64,000 bases of DNA, from the NCBI GenBank assembly GCA_035048495.1, contig CM068546.1, forward strand, positions 15,940,435 to 16,004,434. The letters are read 5' to 3'. Each line of letters begins with the position of its first letter. Positions within the stretch are counted from its first letter, which is position 1. The position numbers were made by a program, and so were the translations under genes. Below are positions 45,856-55,622 of this stretch, piece after piece. The notes under the pieces are model-generated. The model searched no databases. It worked only from the letters and a program-made list of their open reading frames with translations, and was not told the origin of the DNA. This DNA is from Euptelea pleiosperma (lineage: Eukaryota; Streptophyta; Magnoliopsida; Ranunculales; Eupteleaceae).

Positions 45856-46049
45856 CAACTCTCAACCAGCATATTGCAAATCCTTGGCAATTAGTGCGAA
45901 ATAAATGAGCTTAAAAGGGCTCTGCATATGCTGCACACTTTTTAATATTAGCTGAGGGAAAACACCATCGATACCATTCGTCAAATTATCGAATGGATGC
46001 AAAAACAGTCACAGGCTAGCAAAAAGTTGGGAAGTTTTGGCAAGACTAC
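45856..46049 (-). other. Short segment between LTRs A and C
   Basis: These 194 bases separate two antisense Athila LTRs. The minus strand reads a decayed frame (KTSQLFASL then FDNLTNGIDGV) that could be from the end of an Athila gag-pol. There is no GGCGCC primer site, so the element that once joined A and C is deleted or never existed. Confidence 0.5.
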
Positions 46050-47902
46050 TAAAAGTAGGGTATTTCCGCATCGTCGGATCGAAAACCCTAATCTCAACAA
46101 TATTTTTTATGATCTGGTTCACTCACATATTAAAATCTGCAAAATACAAACTTAAGCACAGTGGATAGTGTCGGATGTCGATCCTCACTCGATGTTAGAC
46201 GGGTTAACGCAGTTAGGAACATAAAATAACAAAAAATGATACAGAAGTTGTTGAGAGGTGAGAAAGATGGGTCGGCATTAAAATAACCATATTATTTTTA
46301 GAGATTTTGAGTAACTATCACAACATTCATAAAAAAAAATGCAAACACAAAATGGAAAAGCAAAATTTATTTATTAATAAAATGCAAATTACAAGAGATG
46401 AAATTGGCCTAAAAACCATGCAAAGTAGAAAAAGACAAATAGAGAGAGAAAATAGGTCTAAAATGTAAAGAGAGAAAGTGAAAATAAGAGTCTAGAGAGA
46501 GAAAGAGAGGAGAAGAGAGAGAAAATGGATGGAAAGGCTTACCAAGGGGGAAACACGGCTATGCCATGGGTTAAAATTTATCGGAGATTGAAGATGGAGG
46601 TTGTGAGTGGTCTAACACCATGGTGATGCACGCTGTGCATCAAGGAGAGGCGAGTGTGATGGGTTATCACAGGCTGTAGACGAAGCCGTGGAGATGAGAT
46701 GGTGGTCCACTAATGGTGATGTTCTTGACAAGATGGTGGAGGTGATGGTGGTGGCAAGTTGCTGGCCGTCGATTGGAGAGGGCTGCTGGAGTTACAGGTG
46801 GGAGTCCCACGAACCAGCAGGTGAACAAGGAGATGAAGGTGTGGTGGAGATGGAGGCTGGTGGAGCGGTAATGAGAGAGAAGGGCAGTGGTAGATGGTGA
46901 GGGTTGCTGGCGAGGTGTTTGACGGTGGTGGCTGGGTGATGGCTGACTGGTGTTGCAAGTTGCAACATCAGATCATCTTCCTCTTCTCCCCTTTTCTTTG
47001 TCTTATTCTATTTTTTTTTATTTTTTTTTCTTGGCTAGATTTGCAGGTGTTGGAGGCGTGGGCTGCTTGCAGGTGAGAGATGAAGATGGGTTGCTGAACA
47101 ACCAACCCAAGATGATAAAGACGTGAAGTGGTTGCAACAAGTATGGAGCTTCACGGTGGAGCAGCAGGTTCCGACGATCTGCAGGTGGTTTGGTAACAGC
47201 TTGCTGCACTTGGCAGCAAGCTTCTATGGTAGAAGGAGGGGGCATCGGCTAGAGTGGTGACCGGAGTTGCAGTTCCGACGATTTGCAGGTGGGAGGCTAA
47301 GGCACTATGGTTGAGGGGAGTCTGAAAGTAGGTTTTTTCCGCGTCGTTGGTTTCGGAAATCCTAGATCTCAACAATATTTGTAATTATCCGATTCTTTTT
47401 CACTCAAATCCTGCAAAAATCACAGGGTTGTACAGTGGCTCGTGTCGGATGTCGATCCGCACTCGGGGTTAGTTTGCGTAATTCAACGACATGAAATGAC
47501 GGATTTTTATCAAGAAAACATGGAGAGGTGAGAATGGTGATGGATTTAAAACATTCTTAGTGATTTTTAGAGAGAGAAATTACCACAAATAATCAAAAAC
47601 ACAAAAGTAAACTAACAAATGCAAAAATAATAATTTTATTCATCCTCAATGAGTCTTACAAAATCAAACTAAATTCAAAAATTAACCTAGAAAACCATAA
47701 AAATTAGAGAGAGAAATGAGAAAATGTAGAGAGAGAAACATCGAAGAAGGCTATCCTAGAGAGAGAAAATATGGGGGAGAGAGAAAGTGGAGAGATCTAG
47801 AGAGAGAAGAGAACTCTTACCTTGGAGTGGAGACGAATCAGCAAGGATGGGCAGCAACTAAAGACAAGAAGCTTTACCTCTTCCCACCTTCATTCTTCTT
47901 TA

Positions 47903-47933
<31 letters not shown>

Positions 47934-48165
47934 CTGGTTTTATTTTCTTGAGAAGATGAATATCAAGGAAGGAAAGAACGGTTTCAAGAGGTGGAGTGTA
48001 TCAAGGGGGGAAGATGGAACGTGAATCCAGCCATGGGGAGTGACGGCTTGGGCTTTTGTGAGAAGATGGAATGGGCGTGGAGGAAATGAGAACGTGGGAG
48101 TGTGAGTGGGAGACGTTGGTGATGGTTCCGGCAGAGGTGAGTTGCAGTGTTGAAGATGGAGTGCA

Positions 48166-48192
48166 GATTCCGGCGAGCTTCTCGCCGGAATC
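48166..48192 (-). other. Perfect hairpin, GGCGAG type, in LTR D
   Basis: The 12-base arms GATTCCGGCGAG and CTCGCCGGAATC surround a three-base loop. The same 27 bases occur in LTR F at 52266-52292. Confidence 0.9.
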
Positions 48193-48334
48193 AATGGCAA
48201 GAGGCGGTGAAATAGGTGCAGGCCATTGGATCTTGCCGATCTGATTTGTAGGGTCAAGGAGAAGGGAACCACGAGATGCTGGTTTGATAGGAATGAACCA
48301 GCAACAAGAGGTGACGTTGCTTTGGAGTTGGCTG

Positions 48335-48361
48335 ACCGGAGTTGCAGACTGCAACTCCGGT
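48335..48361 (-). other. GGAGTTGCA hairpin in LTR D
   Basis: The arms ACCGGAGTTGCAG and CTGCAACTCCGGT face each other around one base. It is one of at least eight such hairpins in the LTR family. Confidence 0.9.
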
Positions 48362-48632
48362 AATAGAAAAGATGAAGAAGGACAAGCGGTGATGAGTGCA
48401 AATGTGCTGCTCTTTGGCACGTCTGTGTTTGTGTAAACCAGACCGTGATGAGCAAGAGCTGGGAAGGCAAATGGTGTTGCTCGTGGGGAGCAATAGGTAG
48501 TGGCTGGTGAGTTTCAGCAAGAAGAGAGAACTCTCTCCTTCAAGGAAAACGTGGAGCAATGGTGGAGGTAGCAACGGCCTGGTGGTGTGGGCGTAATGGC
48601 AGCAAGAAGAAGGAATTCTTCTTATTCCAAAA

Positions 48633-48652
48633 CGTGGGGGGGGGGGGGGGGG
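48633..48652. repeat. Homopolymer G run
   Basis: About 19 consecutive G follow AAACGT. It could fold as a G-quadruplex, or its length may be an assembly artefact. Confidence 0.85.
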
Positions 48653-48675
48653 TCTAGGGTTTGATATCTCCACCC

Positions 48676-48684
48676 TTTATATAT
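48676..48684 (-). promoter_or_regulatory. TATA box of LTR D
   Basis: On the minus strand TATATAAAG is at the position that corresponds to the TATA boxes of LTRs B, F and H. Confidence 0.6.
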
Positions 48685-48733
48685 GGGAACCACGGTTTCT
48701 ATTTCTTTAAAGCTCATTTTCCATCTTTTGGTA

Positions 48734-48926
48734 GGAACCGTGGGTTCCTACATTAGAAACCCACGGTTTCTTAAAAATCTTTTGATTCTCCTTCATTTTT
48801 TTGGTAAAATCGTGGGTTCCCAGATTAGAATCCCACGATTTTTAAAAATTCTTTTCCACAAAATATCTTTTTCTAGAAAACCTTTGTATATAACCGTGGG
48901 TTCCTAACTTAGAAACCCACGTTTCT
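48734..48926. repeat. Array of three long hairpins in LTR D
   Basis: The units at 48734-48770, 48806-48845 and 48891-48926 each have arms like ACCGTGGGTTCC and its reverse complement around a CTTAG-like loop, spaced 74 and 83 bases apart. In unit 2 one C-G pair is changed to T-A on both arms. Confidence 0.85.
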
Positions 48927-49399
48927 AAAATGTAAATACCTCCATTTTTTGAAAAGATTGAGTCAAAAAATTCCTTTTTGAAAAATGTTTGATTTTTAAA
49001 AATTCTTTTCAAAATTCTCTTCTTTCCTTCTTTAGCAGCCATTTCCAGTCCATGTTGGGTATGTGGGTCCCACTGGATGGCTGGGCCATGGGTAATGGGC
49101 CCGGGCCCGCACTTCATCTTGGCTTAGGCCCATAGGATTGAACATGAAGTGATGAGGGCCATTGGATTTATGAGATGGTAAAATGGATGATTGGGGACTG
49201 ACTGAGCGATCGCATGGTAGAGATGGACGGTGATGATCGAGTAATGGAAATTGGCTAAGGTAGGCCATAGAATTGAGTGATTGAGGGAGGGGAGAGGATC
49301 GGATGATGTGGATTCAAGAGTAGAGAGAGAATGATGGTTTGGAGAGAGAGAGGAGAGAAGAGAGAGAAATATTACAAAATAAAGAGAAAAATGATAGTA

Positions 49400-49470
49400 T
49401 AGGGGCTTGAACCTTGGTCTTTGACTTGGTCTTCTGCATGCTTTACCAATTGAGCAAGTCCTCATCTTGT
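49400..49470 (-). other. tRNA-like block in U3 of LTR D
   Basis: The minus strand reads TTGCTCAATTGGTAAAGC (box-A-like D arm) and, about 30 bases later, AAGGTTCAAGCCCC (box-B-like T arm). The acceptor stem does not close, so it is not a tRNA gene. Confidence 0.55.
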
Positions 49471-50152
49471 GTTAGTTGATAAGCTTTAATCTCCTTAGTC
49501 TCTTCTTTGAGGGCTTGCCTCTCCTTCTCTCTTAATCTTCTCTCAGGCTTTTCCGACTCTCTGGCTCTCCCGTCTTTGGCCTACATCTTTTTGTCCAAGT
49601 CCACTGGCTCTTTATGCTTTGATTAAAGGCATTGTAGGTTGATTGTGGGCCCACCAGTCTTGAGAACCGTCTGATCGGGTTTCCTGCGACAAAAGAAGCG
49701 CGTAATGAGACTCAATCAGAACGGCTTTATATCTAGACTTCCAAAAATGTGTTTAATGCATGCAAATATACCATTTCGTCCAGAAAAGTGTGTTTTACGC
49801 AATGAGATAGACTCTTACGTAGAAAAGTGGATAATTAGAGCAGTTTTACGTAGGAGAGTGCGATAACGCTAACAGGATAAGTGCTTAAAATAAGCACTTT
49901 TGAGCGAATATCAGAGTCCATGGTGAGGACGGCTGGAACTTGCAGCCCACGGCCTCTTCTTCTTCTTCCTTTTTTTTTTTTTCTTTTTTTTGTTCTCCTC
50001 TTCTTGAATAGGAGAAGACGGCCTGGAGAGGTGCTGGAGAGAGAGAGAGAGGGAGACGTGCTAGAGAATGGAGGGGTGAAGGCAGTGGGCCTGCAACTAT
50101 GGTGGAGGTGGTAGAGGAGATGGAGCGTTGGAAGAATGGTGAAGAGGGATGG

Positions 50153-50671
50153 TGAAAGTAGGGTTTTTCCGCGTCGTTGGTTACGGAAACCCTAGAATCA
50201 ACAAGATTTGTAAATTGATCCGATTCTTAAATCCTGCAAAATTTTAGATCTGTATAGGGATTCGTGTCGGATGTCGATCCGCACTCGGGATTAGTTTGCG
50301 CAATTTAGACACATAAAATGACAGCTTTTCTTTTGAAAAATACTATGTGAAGAGATTTGAGGAATGAGAATGGTGATGAAATGAGATTAAAACTTTCTTG
50401 AGATTTTAAAGAGAGAATTTCCACAAATGCTTAGAACAAGAACTAACTGATCATGATAATTAAAACGCAATAGTGCAAAAGTAAACTAAGCTTTATTGAA
50501 TAAAAAAAATCCTTACAAAAATTCATTCAATCCAAGACATTAGCTAAACAAAGAAATAGAAAGCTACAAATAAAATAAAATAAAAATAAAAAGGAAAACT
50601 AAGCTTAGAAATAGTGATAAGAGAGAAGGTGAATGGATTAAACCACTCACCACTTACCAATGGAGGGGTGC
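50153..50671 (-). repeat. Athila-family LTR E (antisense), 3' part only
   Basis: The minus strand ends CCCTACTTTCA at 50153 next to GATGG (50148-50152). It has the conserved acceptor (50234), the GTGCGGAT hairpin and the donor (50657). LTR F interrupts it at 50672, so its 5' part must lie right of the window. Confidence 0.85.
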
Positions 50672-51124
50672 TGATATTCGCTCAAAAGTGCTTATTTTAA
50701 GCCATTATCCTTATAGCGATGTCGCATTCTCCTACGCAAAACTTGTCTTTTCGTCGACTTTTTCACGTAAGAGTTTCTTCCAATGCGTAGAGCGCAATCT
50801 TTAAACGAAAATTGACTATTTGCATGAAATATACGCATTTCGGATAGTCTAGATATGAAGCCATTTTGATTAAGTCTCATTACGTGCTTTTCTCTCGCAG
50901 GAAACCCAGTCGGGCGATTTTAGAGACTTGCGGGCCCATGATCAACCATAGAAGCCTAATATCAAAGCTTAAGGAGTCAACAAGCTATGACAAGAAGAGA
51001 CCGGCCAAGTACGGGTCAAGTCAGATGATCGTAGAGCCAGATAAAGAACCAAGAGAGAGGAAAAGCTGAAGACCAAGAGACGAGCTAAAGTGATTCAAAG
51101 CCGCACCAACTGACATAAAATGAC

Positions 51125-51185
51125 GGCTTACGTAATTGGTAAAGCCGACGGAAGATTACATTGAAGATCAGGGTTCATGACCCTC
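51125..51185 (+). other. tRNA-like block in U3 of LTR F
   Basis: A D-arm-like hairpin with arms GGCTTA(C) and (G)TAAAGCC around AATTGG is followed 25 bases later by a T-arm-like hairpin, AGGGT-TCATG-ACCCT. It corresponds to blocks in LTRs B, D, G and H. Confidence 0.55.
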
Positions 51186-51980
51186 CGCCAGCTCTTTTGC
51201 CATTATTTTGTAGTATTTTCTCTCTCCTCTCTCCTAATTCTCTCTCCATTTCTCTAGACTCTAATATCTAACCTGTAGATCATCTCATCCTACCATTAGA
51301 TCCCCAGATCTACCATCCGATCCCCCTCTCCATGATTGAATTGCCTATATTTCACCATCCGATCCTTAGATCGATCGTCCTAACCCTCTGATCTCCATCA
51401 TCTAACCTCAGATCTTCTCTCCTTTAGCTTTATTCCATCTCTCTTAGTTCTTCTACCGTTAGATCTTCAATTCGACCGTTAGATCATTCATCTGACCGTT
51501 GGATCTTTCCAGATCCTACGGTCCGCCAATTGTGGACCGAGTCAAACTGCCACCTCATCTCATCCAATTATCATAGTTTCATCATCTAACAGCCCCCATG
51601 GCCAAGTGACCCACAAGCAAATTGGAAGCCCACGGCCTTGTAACTCGTCCTAGAGCCCATGGTGTTTTGGGCTCATTTACCATTTTTTCTCCTCTAGCGG
51701 CCAAACGCACCCTAACCCATGGCCTCGCAAGAGGCCCATATCTATCCGGCCCATTAGCCCGCTTATCCTTGAGCCCATGCCCATACCCATTGACACATGA
51801 TCACAAGGCCCACGGGCCAATTATCCTTGTAATGACCCAATCAAAGCAAGTGGCCAACATAAACCCATGGGCTCTCACAAGCCCACATTCAAGCCAATGG
51901 GAGAAGTGGTCAACTTTGACCACTTCTCATCAATCCCCAACTTCATTCCCACGTTTCTCTCTCCCACAACAAACTACTCC

Positions 51981-51988
51981 TATAAAAG
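51981..51988 (+). promoter_or_regulatory. TATA box of the Athila 5' LTR
   Basis: TATAAAAG after a CT-rich stretch gives a start of transcription near 52010 and a U3 of about 1.3 kb, leaving about 2.2 kb of LTR in the RNA leader. Confidence 0.75.
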
Positions 51989-52063
51989 AGAGAGAAACCT
52001 TGGGTTTCTTTGGTTCCCTCCCCCCTTCTCTTTTCTCCTTCTCCTTCTTCACCTTCACCTTCA

Positions 52064-52088
52064 TCGGAGTTGCAAACCTGCAACTCCA
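52064..52088 (+). other. GGAGTTGCA hairpin in LTR F
   Basis: The arms GGAGTTGCA and TGCAACTCC flank a short AACC loop. It lies in the predicted RNA leader, about 55 bases after the predicted start. Confidence 0.85.
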
Positions 52089-52265
52089 GCTGGATCCCCA
52101 CCATCTTCACCGTTGCACCAAGAAATAACTTAGGAGATCACGTCTCCTTTGATCCCTTTCCATGCTGGAACCTCATCTCAATTGCAGAACCAATTGTCCA
52201 CCCTTGGCTGTGTGACAGTTAGCCAAGAACCACCCCACCAACACCATCTTCATCTTCTTGCCATT

Positions 52266-52292
52266 GATTCCGGCGAGAAGCTCGCCGGAATC
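52266..52292 (+). other. Perfect hairpin, GGCGAG type, in LTR F
   Basis: The 12-base arms GATTCCGGCGAG and CTCGCCGGAATC flank the loop AAG. It is identical to the D copy and shortened in B (44592-44608) and H (60642-60658). Confidence 0.9.
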
Positions 52293-52429
52293 TGCACACC
52301 ACCTTCTTCTTTCCCTACCAACTTGCTGCCCTCCTTCTTGCAGCAAGTTTCAGGTCGTGCAACTTGGCCTGTTCTCTCCCCCTTCTCTTTCCTTTCTTCT
52401 TCTTCTTCTTCTTCTTCTTTTTATCCTCA

Positions 52430-52456
52430 CCGGAGTTGCAACCTGCAACTCCGGCC
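52430..52456 (+). other. GGAGTTGCA hairpin in LTR F, second copy
   Basis: The arms CCGGAGTTGCA and TGCAACTCCGG flank a short loop. A third, partly decayed copy is at 52729-52755. Confidence 0.88.
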
Positions 52457-53604
52457 GGCGAACTCCACCAGCAACCATCTCCATTGCTCAAACAACAACG
52501 TGACTGACCAATCCTTTGGCCAGTCCGTCCTCCCTTCTCTTCTCCTCCCCACGCCGGACTGGTTCACCAGTCCGGAGCGCTTCATTTAAACTGCCACCTG
52601 TGGCTGTTCTTCCACGGCCTGCACACCGTTAGATCGTGTTTCTCCATGCTGTGCACTGCTACAACCAGCAACCACAGCACCGAACCTGCTGACCACCGTT
52701 TTCATAACCTTCTTCACCTGCACTTCGTCGGAGTTGCCACCTGCAACTTTCGGCCATCACCAACGCCTTCCACTTTCGCATCCTCTTCCGGTGGCTTCTC
52801 TGCCCGAATGACCAGTAGTCTGGCAAAAGCATCGCCCCATACCACTCACTACCGTCATCTCCTTCAAACCCTTGCAGATCTGCATCTATTTTGGTCATCT
52901 CTTTGAATCTTCCACCACCGTCAGTTTCAAGCACCACCACATCCGCCAACACACTCTTAACCTGCTGCTGATCGTGAGGTCCAACAGATCTGTGCTATCA
53001 GGCCTGCAACCCCTGGCTAAGAGTGCCCGTCCCCAAACCATCAACCTGCGATCCTTCTAGCCATTGCTACTTCATTGAATTTGCAGGTCCAGTAACGCCT
53101 CCTCCAAATCCAAAAGCTAGCTGCCCTTTGTCGCTAGCTTGCAAGCCTACAGCGTCAAACACTGCACCACCGTTTCTCCACTACCCGTGCTCCACAACAC
53201 CGGCCTCATCTTCATCTCCACCTGGTGCTATCTCTCATCCTCTCAGGGTAGCAACGGAGTGCTATTCCTCTTCCATTACCGTGTGGTCCATAGCAGCTCA
53301 ATCCATTACAAACAGTTGCTGCCTCCTATTCAGCTAGTGATCTTCATCGGTACCTCTTCTTCACCAGGTAAGTGTTATCGAGAATCAACGGATATACATT
53401 CTCCTTGCTGCCCCACGGCACATCCTTGATCCACATTCCATAGATCTGCCTGTGCATTCAAGCAAGATCCACGGTGCAACTTGCTATCTCCAATCTCCAT
53501 GGTTTCTTGCTCAAGTTGCAACCTTTGTAACTCAAAGTTCAGCACCTTCCAACGACTGCCATGTGCATTCTTCAAGTCACCACAACCCTCCATTCACAGC
53601 CAAG

Positions 53605-54111
53605 GTAAGAGCAATAGGTTTCTCTCTCTTCCCCTAACTTTCTCTCTCTTAATAGCTCTCTCTATCTCTATCATTTTCACTCTCTAAAAATCACTTCTCT
53701 CTCTAGATTTTAAAAATCTCTTGTTTCCCTCTTGTTTCCCTCTCTAAAGCTTCTTTCTCATTTTCTCTCACTTTCTACCTAGTTTCTCTCTCTAGTCTTG
53801 TTTTACATGCTTTTGAGTTTGATTAATTTCTAGTTAATTGTTAGTGAATTTTTAATTGATTTTTGTAAGCACATTTGATCATTCAATAAATTGAGTTGAA
53901 TTTTATTATTTTGAAATTTTCTATTTTCTTTTATTCCTGCTCAAATCTATTTTCTTTTCTCCAAAAGAGTGTTTTAAAAATCAATCATATCACCATTCTC
54001 ACCCTTCCATAAAGTCTCAGCAGTTTCTATTATTATTGTTCTAAATTTGCCCTAACCCCGAGTGCGGACGATATCCGACACGAGCCACTGTGCAAGTCTG
54101 CATTTTTGTAG
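53605..54111 (+). other. Predicted leader intron of the Athila 5' LTR
   Basis: The donor AAG|GTAAGA and the acceptor ATTTTTGTAG enclose 507 bases with repeated TTTCTCTCTCTAG words, an A-rich region and branch-point-like CTAAT/CCTAAC. The same pair of sites at the same places occurs in all eight LTR copies. After removal, the leader would run straight into the PBS region. Confidence 0.5.
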
Positions 54112-54198
54112 ATAAAGTGAACCAAATCGGAGGAAATTACAAATATTGTTGAAGTTAGGGTTTCCGAATTGACGACACGGAAAAACCCTAATTTCAAA

Positions 54199-54243
54199 TG
54201 GCGCCGTTGCCGGGGAACGAACCCGGGTCACCCGCGTGACAGG
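54199..54243 (+). other. Extended primer-binding site, 45 nt of antisense tRNA-Asp
   Basis: The sequence starts TGGCGCCGTTGCCGGGGA two bases after the LTR. That is the normal 18-base Athila PBS for tRNA-Asp(GUC). The match continues through the T arm (AACCCGG), the variable loop and the whole anticodon arm (CACCCGCGTGACAGG). The only mismatch is an A at 54217 where a T is expected, opposite tRNA position 58. Comparison is with the plant tRNA-Asp sequence as I know it. Confidence 0.88.
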
Positions 54244-55622
54244 AATTCGGAAAGCTGCTTAATCTTCAAGATCCGATCCAAATCGGAAACTTTCCAGTTT
54301 ATTTTTCACATTTTCCACTTATTATTTTAATGCCTCGGACGGCCGAGTGCAAAGTTGTAATAACTTAGGACTTTATTTTCTCTGCTTTTAGAATAACTGC
54401 TAGATAATTAACTAATTAAAAATACCAAAAATATTAGGGTCAGATTTCAATTCTGCCATTTCTAGTTAGATCACCATTGGTTATTTGATTCAAATTGGAA
54501 GATTTCCAACTCCGGGTAATTCAAAAGTAGATATTTCCGAATCCTAATTCGGGAATAGCTAAAGTTGAATTTCAAACCCTAATTGGAACTAATTCACAAT
54601 ACCTGCCCTAAATCATTGCGTGTTTCTTGAAACCCCAAAGGCGGTATACCTTCCAATTACATACCATAGACCATTGTGGACTAACATGATTGCGGATTGC
54701 GTTTACCAAGTGAGTAGGGAGCGAAAGCTCAAAGAGGTGGAGTCGGGCCCAAGCCCATTTGGATACCCCTCCCTATCTCACGGAGGAGACCCCGTGCGTA
54801 GCCAACGGGTAGGTAAGTTTCTATACCTCGCCTTGAGTGCGATCTTGCTCATTGTGCAAAATACTGTGCCGATTGTCTATTTGCTTTTGCAAAAATTATC
54901 GGAACTGCTTGGTTTGGCCGTAATAAAATACATTAAAGAGCAAACCCAGCTCTAACTTGAAACTGGTGGGATTTCATCACTCACCTCATCATTCCAGCTT
55001 TTGTGCAACCACAGCCAAGAATTAAAATCAATCAAGAATAGAGCCCACTTAGATCGGTGTTCGAGGAAAACTCCACACAAAGCGACCCCTTCAAAGATCA
55101 AGTCGATTAAGTCCATGAGTGCGGGTCCCTGTTATCTAACACACCCATAGGTCCCTACTACTCAAGTATACCGAGCTCGTAAGTGGCCTCCTTGATTGTC
55201 TGTCGGATTAGCTAGTGTCGGATTAGGAACACGAACCAACCCTAGCTCCTCTTCTGGGAAAACTCATCTTCACGCTTGACAAATCCTGTTAGTCTGGGGC
55301 GTACTTAAGTCAGCCATTGTGCCGCACGTCTGTCTAGGCTTCGGATTATCTTGCAGTCAACTTGAGTTAGTACTAGCGGATTTGCTTTGAAGAGTGTATC
55401 CTGGTGAGAACCTACAGAGTGAAAGTTAGTCCGGCGGGTGTTTGAAGATAAACCAGTGGTCCGCCCACTGTCATAATCTACACTATCCCTACACTAACAA
55501 GATAATTCATAATACTATCCTGATTGTTTAGGTTAAGAATATCTGTTGCTCTGTGTGCATCATCTAGGCTCATTTGGTTTCCTACACCTCTTGCCGACTC
55601 TAGAGGCTTGCTCTTTCAGCAC
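54244..55622 (+). other. Leader between PBS and gag
   Basis: This is 1.4 kb with no gag homology. It holds a small open frame (54686-54955), a strong donor AG|GTAAGT (54813) and, three bases before the gag ATG, an acceptor TTGCTCTTTCAG (55619). These could form a second leader intron of 807 bases. Confidence 0.6.
54686..54955 (+). CDS. Small open frame with one hydrophobic segment
   Basis: It is 89 codons from the ATG at 54686 (MIADCVYQVSRERK). The first half is charged; residues of about 46-72 are hydrophobic (LALSAILLIVQNTVPIVYLLL) and could span a membrane. I recognise no family. It lies upstream of gag in the RNA leader, where most Athila elements have no known gene. It may be chance: the sequence has no codon evidence, and a splice donor falls inside it. 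Confidence 0.3.
   Translation: MIADCVYQVSRERKLKEVESGPSPFGYPSLSHGGDPVRSQRVGKFLYLALSAILLIVQNTVPIVYLLLQKLSELLGLAVIKYIKEQTQL

Larger units (their letters stand above)
47323..49913 (-). repeat. Athila-family solo LTR D
   Basis: This is 2591 bp, with GAGTC on both sides (47318-47322 and 49914-49918). It shows the hairpin set on the minus strand, a TATA box at 48676-48684 and a tRNA-like block at 49400-49470. A unique array of three long hairpins lies at 48734-48926. Confidence 0.93.
46050..50152 (-). repeat. Athila-family LTR C (antisense), split by LTR D
   Basis: Its 3' tip on the minus strand reads ...CCCTACTTTTA with one base changed from the usual TTTCA. It continues to 47322, is interrupted by D, resumes at 49919 and is then interrupted at 50153 by LTR E. 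Its 5' end must lie beyond the window. Confidence 0.75.
50672..54196 (+). repeat. 5' LTR (F) of the Athila-like element
   Basis: It runs from TGATATTCGCTC to CCCTAATTTCA, 3525 bp. U3 holds the tRNA-like block (51125-51185), GATC-rich repeats (51300-51520) and a TATA box (51981). Downstream are hairpins at 52064, 52266, 52430 and 52729, then the donor at 53605, CTCTCTAG repeats, the GTGCGGA hairpin and the acceptor at 54111. Confidence 0.93.

Noticed and set aside
48254..48673. 139-codon minus-strand frame and similar overlapping frames in LTRs B, D, F and H
   Set aside because: The frames are open because the LTR leader is CT-rich; they overlap each other on several phases, share no known domain, and are not kept in frame between copies.
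48734..48926. CRISPR-like array
   Set aside because: Three palindromic units with irregular spacing in a plant LTR; no cas genes and the wrong kind of organism.
49400..49470. A functional tRNA gene in LTR D
   Set aside because: D-arm and T-arm motifs are visible but the acceptor and anticodon stems do not close.
54199..54243. A tRNA-Asp gene
   Set aside because: Only the antisense of the 3' part is present, directly at the LTR end; the 5' half is missing, so this is a primer-binding site and not a gene.
55524..55622. Upstream extension of the Athila gag frame
   Set aside because: The frame is open but has no ATG before 55623, and an acceptor site lies within it; the extension is probably untranslated.
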